Part shown: piece by piece, positions 57,863 to 64,000 of the stretch
How positions within the stretch are numbered: the stretch's first letter is position 1
Layout: every line of letters begins with the position of its first letter
Assembly: GCF_000805455.1 (NCBI RefSeq)
Contig: NZ_JSUS01000065.1
Coordinates: forward strand, 1 to 64,000
Source of the DNA: Acinetobacter sp. A47
Lineage (GTDB): Bacteria; Pseudomonadota; Gammaproteobacteria; Pseudomonadales; Moraxellaceae
DNA: 64,000 nt
Direction: 5' to 3'
Notes under the pieces: generated by a model
The model's input: only the letters and a program-made list of their open reading frames with translations
Told to the model about the DNA's origin: nothing
The model's database searches: none
Translations under genes and position numbers: made by a program

Positions 57863-58591
57863 TTAGTCGTCAAATAAGCCTGAGGTTGCAGCTTTAGGTT
57901 TAGCAGGTGCACCAGCTTTACCAGCAGCAGCGCCTTTAGGTTTTTTACCTTTGGTACGGTCTTTGACTTCGCCGTCCCAACGACCTTTCCACACATCAAT
58001 GAATGCTGCTTCTTCGGCTTTAGCACGAATTTCGGCAGTAGTTTTGTTGTCAGAAGCACGGAACACTTTGTCTACGTTGTTTTCTTCACGAGTTTCCTCT
58101 GTGTCAACGTATTTGCCATCAACCTTCTCTTGTTTGAAGACTTTTTGTTGGATAATTGCCAACTTCACTTCTTTATCAAGCAGGTCTACCAGTACATCTA
58201 CCTTAGTAGGGACTTCTTGTTTGGCATCTTTGTTGTACACTTTCACCATCTTAGATTCAGTGTCCATTTCAGAGAGTGCACGTTTAGCGGCTAAGCAGCA
58301 GATTGCATCCATGTGTAAGAAGCCTGCAAGGTACTTCTTCTCGCCTGAGTTTTTGTCGACGTAGTACGCCTTACCTTCTTTATTTGATACATAGAAAGTT
58401 TCTTTGTATTCGTCTTCGCCAATACCAAAAGTACAGTTGATGCCTACAGCACCAGAGTCAGCGATTTGGATGTACGCCATTTTGATAACTGCGTTATATA
58501 CGCCAGATGCAAAGAGTTTGAATTTACCGCCAACACTGTCGGTTTCGTTTTTAATGTTAGAGTCGTAAGATAAGCCAGCTAAAACACTCAT
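57863..58591 (-). CDS. Single-stranded DNA-binding protein (N4 gp45 equivalent)
   Basis: 242 residues. The middle carries VKLAIIQQKVFKQEKVDGKY; the C-terminus has a basic KGKKPKGAAAGKAGAPAKPK linker and ends TSGLFDD, an acidic hydrophobic tip like the SSB C-terminal tail. By order and shape this is N4 SSB, which also activates late transcription by host RNA polymerase. Followed by a terminator, so it is probably made in large amounts. Confidence 0.82.
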   Translation of the reverse strand: MSVLAGLSYDSNIKNETDSVGGKFKLFASGVYNAVIKMAYIQIADSGAVGINCTFGIGEDEYKETFYVSNKEGKAYYVDKNSGEKKYLAGFLHMDAICCLAAKRALSEMDTESKMVKVYNKDAKQEVPTKVDVLVDLLDKEVKLAIIQQKVFKQEKVDGKYVDTEETREENNVDKVFRASDNKTTAEIRAKAEEAAFIDVWKGRWDGEVKDRTKGKKPKGAAAGKAGAPAKPKAATSGLFDD

Positions 58592-58712
58592 GAGGATTTC
58601 CTTGTCTTGAGTTAAGTAAGTAAGTAGATAAGTAAATAAGTAATTGCGTAGCGAGAGACTACAGAGGAACTAATAGAATGTCTATTAGTTCCATGGGTTG
58701 ATTGCGTAGTAT
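58592..58712. other. Intergenic region with TAAG array and 12-bp hairpin
   Basis: TAAG-type units from 58613 to 58643 without a left arm, then a perfect 12-bp stem GGAACTAATAGA with loop ATG (58666-58692). The hairpin lacks a T-tract and its purine-centred loop is on the minus strand. Confidence 0.6.
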
Positions 58713-59459
58713 TTACGCGGCTGCTTCATCAGTGCCGTAGTACTCATGGCAGCGTTTGATAAGTAAGTTCACATCGTTGTCAATGAATGTCTCATTGTCA
58801 TCGAACATACCCATAGGGCCGCGCATACGTTCTTGCACTGTGTCTGCGGTAATAAGCGTCTGGAATACGTGTTTGTAGCCCACAGCCTGATCACGTGGAG
58901 AGATCTCAAGAAGGTCATTCTTGAAGTTCTCAAGTGTTTTGAGCTTCTCTTTCTTCGTAGAAACAATGAAGGAGAAGAATGATTCGATACCTGTGTTGGC
59001 CAACGCACCTTTAATTGGTACTTTGGTTTCCATAGATAGAGTCTGTTCGTTGTATGTAGTGCGTGTATGCGCCGTAAAGATAACGTTCTTATCTGAGTTG
59101 GCTACATGTAACTGCATGAGGTTACGCACGAACTCAGCGTATTGTTGCCAGCCTGCACGTGAATCTTCTGCACCTACAATGTACTGTGACTCAAACATGT
59201 CCATAAGGTAGTTGAAGCCATCAATAACAATGTTATCAACGTCCTCGCGTCCTTGTGCCCATTCAAAGCCTTGATAGACTTGGTACGGATCAGTGATCAC
59301 AATGGACTTACGGAACTTGTCACGGAAAGGTAGTTTCTTACCTGATTCACAGTTAAGGTATAAGGTCTTACTTGAGAGATTACGCAAACAAGCAGATTTA
59401 CCCGTAGCAGATTCGCCACAAACAAGAATTAAGTTGTCATTTACATTAACGTCAGTCAT
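58713..59459 (-). CDS. RecA-fold ATPase, Sak4-like (N4 gp44 equivalent)
   Basis: 248 residues. Walker A CGESATGKSA (14-23), Walker B NIVIDGFNYLMD, then a RecA-like core. Sak4-type ATPases pair with SSB for single-strand annealing or recombination. N4 gp44 is required for replication or recombination. Directly follows a palindrome and hairpin promoter candidate. Confidence 0.85.
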   Translation of the reverse strand: MTDVNVNDNLILVCGESATGKSACLRNLSSKTLYLNCESGKKLPFRDKFRKSIVITDPYQVYQGFEWAQGREDVDNIVIDGFNYLMDMFESQYIVGAEDSRAGWQQYAEFVRNLMQLHVANSDKNVIFTAHTRTTYNEQTLSMETKVPIKGALANTGIESFFSFIVSTKKEKLKTLENFKNDLLEISPRDQAVGYKHVFQTLITADTVQERMRGPMGMFDDNETFIDNDVNLLIKRCHEYYGTDEAAA

Positions 59460-59471
59460 TTCATATTCCTT

Positions 59472-59493
59472 TTTACTTACTTAAGTAAGTAAA
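59472..59493. repeat. Dispersed 22-bp palindrome
   Basis: Perfect, symmetric about 59482/59483, TTTACTTACTT and complement, directly upstream of the gp44-like gene. Confidence 0.92.
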
Positions 59494-59515
59494 TCTATTT
59501 ATTTCATCCGTTCCA

Positions 59516-59530
59516 GTACGCAGCGCGTAC
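59516..59530 (-). promoter_or_regulatory. Candidate virion-RNAP promoter hairpin
   Basis: GTACGC-AGC-GCGTAC, 6-bp stem, three-base loop with central G on the plus strand; CGTTCCA precedes it as at 63189. Leftward to the gp44-like gene. Confidence 0.6.
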
Positions 59531-59533
59531 CCC

Positions 59534-61690
59534 TTATACATCTTTCTTAAGTAGCTCATTTGCTACAGTTTTAAAGATAGTTGCTGACAGCTCGGCTTCA
59601 CTCAATTTGCCCGGTAACTTGTCATTCAAGGCAGATACGCGGGTAGTAATTGTGTTGAAGTCATGGCCAGCATCACAGAGCACACGTGCAAACTTATGGA
59701 GTTGGACATTACGATTCCCGTCACCTGTGTTGTTAATTACCCAACGTTCAAGGTTGTCGAGAGAAGTTTGATCTTGGAACTTGCGCTCACGCTCCTCATT
59801 CTTGGAGGTCTTTGGAATGAAAGGCAGTACATCAAACAACTGGCCATCAGTTACGATTGCATCAGTTGGATTAGACAGCCATTTCTTACAGCGATGTGCT
59901 GCAGACGCATCCCCCTCAAATGGGAGTGATTCAAGTACGTTCATGTAGAACTCTTTGTAATCAGCAGCATCAAGTTTCAAAACATAATTAGTAGGCAATA
60001 TGATTCGGAAGCGGTTGGTTTCAGGCGTACTACGCTTGGTTGTGTAGTAGATTGCCTTGTAGTCCTTCAACAGCATCATTGCGGTTTTAAGCTGACATGT
60101 GCCATCAATGTCTAAGACAATTGTATTAAATCCTTCCTCAGCATTTTCCTCCTTGCGATAGCCACCCTTTAAGTGATGGTTTACCCAGTGGAACGCTGGT
60201 CCAGTGTATACACGTGGCAATTTGCTGAATGGAACACGAACGTTCTCATAACCCTCAGTCATGTCTGTACTGAAAGCCAAGATCATTTCATCAAGGTTGG
60301 TTTCATCTAGGGATTCCCCACGAAGGAACTGCACGCCGTCAGTAAAGATCTTCTTAATGATCACGTTGTTCTTGTAGCCCCATGCTGCAGCCATAAGGAG
60401 GATTTCCTCTTTAACTGCACGGGAGCCAGCAAATGCCGGACATTCTGTATCAAGGTCTGCTAATGTCAGTTCATTAGGGGAGTGTGCCAGGTGTTTTGCT
60501 ACCTTCACATAATTACGCTCTGGACGTAATAGCTCCTCACATGCCTTACCTGACGCTTCAACAAGCTTGATAGCATTCTCCAAGTGACCCATTGTGATCT
60601 CCGGAGACATATCCATAAATGCGTACGCACCTGCAAGTTTGAGCACTTTGAAGTAACGGTGATCCATTTCACTTTTGCGAATGGCTTCCGCTTCACTCAA
60701 GGTACGAGAGAGCTTTTCACACTGTAGTTTGTACTCTAAGAGCACTAAACATACTGGTTTAGGTAAACGAATGTTTTTACCAATGTTTACCATATCTGCA
60801 AGCTGCTCAAACTTCATAGAAAGATCTTCTAAGAAGTCCTCATTGCTTGTGTTAAAGAGTTGATCGTATAACTGATCTGGACTTAAACCATCTTGCTTAG
60901 TAGCTTGACGGGTAAATCCAAATAGGCAACGGCGGGCATATCCCATTTCCAACAGTTCCATGAGGAGCTGCTCGGTTTTGCCACCATCAAGTAATTTCTG
61001 AGGTGAGCCAAACAGTAATAGGTTAGCCGGGGTTGCACCATCAATCTTCTCAAAGCGCACATTGTCTGCAGTAGACTTGACCAGTTTGTCTTTTACTAAA
61101 CCTTTGTCGTAAAGCTCAAGGTAAGTGGTCAATGGTTCAAGAGTTGCTTGGAGGTTTACACCAATTTCATCGACCTGAAGGTTGCACGCACCCGCATTGG
61201 CCATCAACAATTTTTGACGCATTTGCTTAATGGCTGGGGATGTAGCTTCACTGAATGACATCATCAACGCGCCAAGAGAATTAAATTCCTTTTGGAGTTT
61301 GACAAGTTCATCATCTGGGTCGGTGCCATTACGTGTAGCAAGTTTAGTTGCCAATGTCACAAGGTTCTGATCGGCCAAGATAGGGAAGGTGTGCTCACGG
61401 AATGTTGTAAAGAAGCGATTCAATACTTCGCCTTCAATTACACCCGATGAGTGTCCTTTACCTGCACCTGACGGGGCCAGATTCATGGCGTACACATTAA
61501 TGGGAATGGAACTTTTACCCATGAATCCTGTGACACCTGCTCGCATTTGAGCAGCAACCATGCCCCAATAATACGCAACCAAGATTCGGAAGAATAAAGG
61601 ATCTGTATTTTGAGTTTTGGTTTGTAGCACTTTTACAAGTTTTTCTGAGGTCGGATGAAACTCCATATCCGACACAGCGCGTAAAGCCAT
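59534..61690 (-). CDS. Primase-helicase-like replication protein (N4 gp43 position)
   Basis: 718 residues. N-terminal half has a P-loop NLAPSGAGKGHSSG (K78), unusual for its KGH ending, in a DUF3987-type ATPase region. The C-terminal half (about 520-610) has VLDIDGT (D527, D529) and RFRIILPTNY, the pattern of archaeo-eukaryotic primases in Rep and PrimPol proteins. It would supply primers and perhaps unwind DNA. Confidence 0.78.
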   Translation of the reverse strand: MALRAVSDMEFHPTSEKLVKVLQTKTQNTDPLFFRILVAYYWGMVAAQMRAGVTGFMGKSSIPINVYAMNLAPSGAGKGHSSGVIEGEVLNRFFTTFREHTFPILADQNLVTLATKLATRNGTDPDDELVKLQKEFNSLGALMMSFSEATSPAIKQMRQKLLMANAGACNLQVDEIGVNLQATLEPLTTYLELYDKGLVKDKLVKSTADNVRFEKIDGATPANLLLFGSPQKLLDGGKTEQLLMELLEMGYARRCLFGFTRQATKQDGLSPDQLYDQLFNTSNEDFLEDLSMKFEQLADMVNIGKNIRLPKPVCLVLLEYKLQCEKLSRTLSEAEAIRKSEMDHRYFKVLKLAGAYAFMDMSPEITMGHLENAIKLVEASGKACEELLRPERNYVKVAKHLAHSPNELTLADLDTECPAFAGSRAVKEEILLMAAAWGYKNNVIIKKIFTDGVQFLRGESLDETNLDEMILAFSTDMTEGYENVRVPFSKLPRVYTGPAFHWVNHHLKGGYRKEENAEEGFNTIVLDIDGTCQLKTAMMLLKDYKAIYYTTKRSTPETNRFRIILPTNYVLKLDAADYKEFYMNVLESLPFEGDASAAHRCKKWLSNPTDAIVTDGQLFDVLPFIPKTSKNEERERKFQDQTSLDNLERWVINNTGDGNRNVQLHKFARVLCDAGHDFNTITTRVSALNDKLPGKLSEAELSATIFKTVANELLKKDV

Positions 61691-61699
61691 TATGATTAT

Positions 61700-61731
61700 C
61701 CTAATTTAAGTAAGTAATTAAGTAAGTAAAA
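61700..61731. repeat. Tandem TAAG-type units
   Basis: AAGTAAGTAATTAAGTAAGTA, one right-arm set repeated, between the nuclease and the primase genes. No left arm. Confidence 0.7.
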
Positions 61732-62715
61732 TTAAAGAACTAACTCACCAGATTTGATGAGGGCATCTTTTTGTCCACAAATAGAGAAGCACTTGCAGTA
61801 ACGGCAAGCTTTCACTTGTCCTGGTACTGTTTTGATGATGCCTTTACCGCCGTCCTTTGCTTGACGGGCAGCAGCCTCACCAAGATTGTCAAAGTTCTTC
61901 GTAGATTTGGTCATCTTGCTTGGGTCTTTGTAGTACTTATAAACGGGGTCGGTGCGCCATAAGTCCTCTGAGCTACACAATGGGATCTCGTTGTCCGGTG
62001 CATCTGCTAAACGTTCAACTTCACTGAGCTTGCGCTTGATGTAGTTGTCTGTTTGCTCATAAGAAAGCAACTGGAACTTTTGAGACACTGTACGGCTCTG
62101 CGGATACTTAGGGTTTCGCATCGCATCAATCTTTGACCAGTCCGTGAAGATGTAGTGAATCCACATAACGTCACGGGTAATGATGTCGGGGTTTAACCAA
62201 CGATAAATAGAGCCTTGAAGGATGTACTTATCTGCATTGGTTTGATTGATGAATGTAAAGACTCCGGTTGATTTGAAGTCTTGCACCATGCCTTCGCCCA
62301 CAAAGTCGAATTTCCCAGACACCTTGAATGGCCCAACTTGCTTGTAAGAGCGCAATTCCATATAGATAGGAATTGTGTTAGGTTCTGGTTTTTCTGGATT
62401 AACTCGGATGCGGTCAATTACTCGCTGCGGATAACCAAGAGCTTTAAGAGCTGCGGCAGGGGAGACCGTCCAACTACGCTCAATGGCATCATGGATAGCT
62501 GAACCCATGCGTGAAGCGACTAAACCTGAAATGTCTTCCAGCAACGGTTCAGCTTCCTGTTCCTTTAAACGGCGTTCAAGCACCAGTTGGCGCACAGGCT
62601 TAATCAATGAAGTTGCACTTAATACGCCTTCTTCATGGTCATAATTGTCTGTAGCGAGGAATACAGCTAACGCTAATGGGATTTGTTCGTTGTTTAGGTA
62701 CTTCTTTTCTTGCAT
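61732..62715 (-). CDS. Cas4/RecB-like PD-(D/E)xK exonuclease (N4 gp42 position)
   Basis: 327 residues. Nuclease core H75 (GSAIHDAIE), D137 (GKFDFVGEG) and D146-x-K148 (VQDFKST). The C-terminus has clustered cysteines (KACRYCKCFSICGQK), as in the Fe-S site of Cas4-type nucleases. Probably a 5'-3' DNA exonuclease for recombination-dependent replication. Confidence 0.85.
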   Translation of the reverse strand: MQEKKYLNNEQIPLALAVFLATDNYDHEEGVLSATSLIKPVRQLVLERRLKEQEAEPLLEDISGLVASRMGSAIHDAIERSWTVSPAAALKALGYPQRVIDRIRVNPEKPEPNTIPIYMELRSYKQVGPFKVSGKFDFVGEGMVQDFKSTGVFTFINQTNADKYILQGSIYRWLNPDIITRDVMWIHYIFTDWSKIDAMRNPKYPQSRTVSQKFQLLSYEQTDNYIKRKLSEVERLADAPDNEIPLCSSEDLWRTDPVYKYYKDPSKMTKSTKNFDNLGEAAARQAKDGGKGIIKTVPGQVKACRYCKCFSICGQKDALIKSGELVL

Positions 62716-62726
62716 GGGTTCATTCC

Positions 62727-63170
62727 TTAGATGTTCTGTTGGTTTTGCTTTCGGACAGCATCAATACTGGCTTGCTCACCTGCTAAGGCCGCATACGCTA
62801 CAAGGTCTTCAAAGTTGTCAGCTTTAAACTCACCCTGATCAGCGCGTACCATTTTCAAAAGCATCATAAAAGTCCAACCGTCTTGAACAGACAAGTTAGT
62901 CCCTTTAAGTTCATTGAATGCAGCAACCGTACGTTCCATACTGCGTTCACCTTCCGGTGAGTCGTATGTCACAGCACGATCTTTCATGTGTTGATTAGCA
63001 GCCACCAAAAAGCCTGCTGCTGAGAGCACTTTTTGCTTTTTAGGTTGGGTTAGTGGAATACCGGCAATAAAGCCTGCAATGTCTACTTGCACCGAGCTTG
63101 GTTTTTGACTATTACGGCGACGAGCTAGGCAACCTAAACAGTTGCAGTCGTTTGATTGAGATCCTTTCAT
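62727..63170 (-). CDS. DUF6378-like protein with N-terminal zinc motif
   Basis: 147 residues from ATG 63170 (AGGA upstream); the GTG at 63203 lies in the promoter hairpin. CNCLGC near residues 9-14 may bind zinc. The C-terminal half (AANQHMKDRAVTYDSPEGER and FMMLLKMVRADQ) has the DUF6378 pattern, an MazG-like fold seen in phage proteins. Function unknown; sits between NrdA and the exonuclease. Confidence 0.75.
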   Translation of the reverse strand: MKGSQSNDCNCLGCLARRRNSQKPSSVQVDIAGFIAGIPLTQPKKQKVLSAAGFLVAANQHMKDRAVTYDSPEGERSMERTVAAFNELKGTNLSVQDGWTFMMLLKMVRADQGEFKADNFEDLVAYAALAGEQASIDAVRKQNQQNI

Positions 63171-63188
63171 TGTGAAATCCTCGTTCCA

Positions 63189-63203
63189 GTGGGCAAAGCC
63201 CAC
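63189..63203 (-). promoter_or_regulatory. Candidate virion-RNAP promoter hairpin
   Basis: GTGGGC-AAA-GCCCAC, 6-bp stem, three-base loop with central A on the plus strand; CGTTCCA before it. Expected start near 63185, about 15 bases from the ATG at 63170. Confidence 0.65.
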
Positions 63204-63222
63204 CGGACTTAAAAGTTAATGT

Positions 63223-64000
63223 TTATGCTGCACATGCTAAGCATTCATCGTTCACAATTACCCCTGACTTGGAGTAAATGTAATACTGGCTTAGGATGTC
63301 CGGGTCTAATGTCACTCGGGTCATTAAGCTTGCGATCTTCTGTTCAGATCCTTGATCAGCGAAATAGAAGTTCAATGACTGACCTTGACAAAGGTGCTTC
63401 TGACGTTCTTTTGCGTAGCGATAGATGACTTCCTGATCCATCTCAAATGCGGTACGGAATACAGCTTTCTCATGGTCATCTAACCAATCGACATGCTGTA
63501 CTGAACCTGCATGAGCTACGATGTCGTCTAACGTTTCTTGGTTGTAAACGCCACGTTCCTTCATTAATTCGTAAAGCACTGCATTGATACGCGGTAAACC
63601 GCCTACAGATGAAGATGCCTCATAAACCATTGCCGGAGATGGGAATACCGACTCCTCAACACCGCCCATGAGGTTAGATGTTGATTTGGTAGGAGCTACC
63701 GCCGTACGGTGTGTGTTACGCAATCCTGTGCCTTTACACCATTCAGGTTCCCCTAAGACTTCGGCCAACCACTTAGACGCTTCCAAGGACTCGTCATGTA
63801 GATGTTTGAAGATCTGTTTATTGAGGAAATACGCTTCAAGTGATTCATACGGAATACGTTTCTCTTGTAGGTATGTAGCAAAACCAAGTACACCTAAACC
63901 GATTGCACGGCCTTTTTCCGTAAAGGTACGCACTTTGTCCAGACCACGTTTACCCTTAGAGATCTCAATGAACTCGGAGCATAAGCAGTCAAGGAATACG
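63223..64000 (-). CDS. nrdA: Ribonucleotide reductase class Ia large subunit, C-terminal part (5' end outside window)
   Basis: 259 residues are visible and the frame is open to the window edge; the GTG at 63933 is internal. Visible features: KVRTFTEKGRAIGLGVLGF, then VAPTKSTSNLMGGVEESVFP, and a redox-active CLACAA at the C-terminus. It reduces ribonucleoside diphosphates to supply dNTPs and needs an NrdB subunit, presumably encoded outside the window. N4 itself has no reductase. Confidence 0.92.
   Translation of the reverse strand, partial: VFLDCLCSEFIEISKGKRGLDKVRTFTEKGRAIGLGVLGFATYLQEKRIPYESLEAYFLNKQIFKHLHDESLEASKWLAEVLGEPEWCKGTGLRNTHRTAVAPTKSTSNLMGGVEESVFPSPAMVYEASSSVGGLPRINAVLYELMKERGVYNQETLDDIVAHAGSVQHVDWLDDHEKAVFRTAFEMDQEVIYRYAKERQKHLCQGQSLNFYFADQGSEQKIASLMTRVTLDPDILSQYYIYSKSGVIVNDECLACAA

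Noticed and set aside
1..64000. tRNA genes, integrase, transposase or insertion sequences
   Set aside because: None recognised on either strand. The two HTH proteins with transposase-like helix-turn-helix regions lack any catalytic domain or terminal repeats.

Overview
The window is most of the genome of an N4-like podovirus (Schitoviridae type) of a gammaproteobacterium. Acinetobacter or a relative is my guess from gene style only. The assignment rests on the N4 hallmark genes: a giant virion RNA polymerase of about 3,390 residues (45713-55876), a T7-type transcription polymerase split into two genes (26514-27497 and 24617-25873), the paired MoxR ATPase and VWA-like protein (22740-23759 and 18965-20107), family A DNA polymerase, SF1 helicase, Cas4-like nuclease, primase, Sak4-like ATPase and SSB, and the portal/scaffold/capsid/terminase order. 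No tRNA, integrase, IS element or CRISPR array was seen. Both ends cut into genes (tail protein at the left, ribonucleotide reductase at the right), so the genome continues.

Layout. 1-3745 (+): tail-fibre and receptor-region proteins, then a lysis cassette of amidase, Rz and embedded Rz1. 3742-7953 (-): small accessory genes including an SPFH lipoprotein and a Nudix protein. 7954-10200 (+): a self-contained plasmid maintenance module made of ParA, a ribbon-helix-helix partner, a winged-helix Rep protein, seven 17-bp iterons phased about 32 bp apart, an AT-rich stretch and DnaA boxes. 10340-14400 (-): many tiny translationally coupled genes and a probable holin. 14566-23983 (-): DNA polymerase, helicase, gp25/gp24 pair and unknowns. 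24371-29576 (-): early genes with both RNAP subunits. 29819-45618 (+): packaging and structural genes. 45713-55876 (+): virion RNAP. 55891-64000 (-): SSB, RuvC-like resolvase, recombination and replication genes, and NrdA.

How it fits together. The virion polymerase should transcribe early genes from small hairpins with three-base loops; I find candidates of that shape upstream of several leftward operons (24525, 27922, 28005, 28616, 29618, 59516, 63189). Early products include the two-subunit RNAP that would read the replication genes; late genes would use host polymerase helped by SSB, as in N4. The ParA/Rep/iteron island has no place in a strictly lytic N4 phage and suggests that this is a phage-plasmid. 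A phage whose early promoters need an injected polymerase would be largely silent when it persists as a plasmid, which makes the combination plausible.

A second unexplained feature is a dispersed palindrome, core ACTTACTTAAGTAAGT, at about 20 intergenic places on both strands. The same CTTA units are stacked in front of parA. I suggest the ribbon-helix-helix protein binds these sites as a combined centromere and silencer; this is inference. Ten genes too short for a 60-residue cutoff were recovered by reading overlaps and ribosome binding sites.
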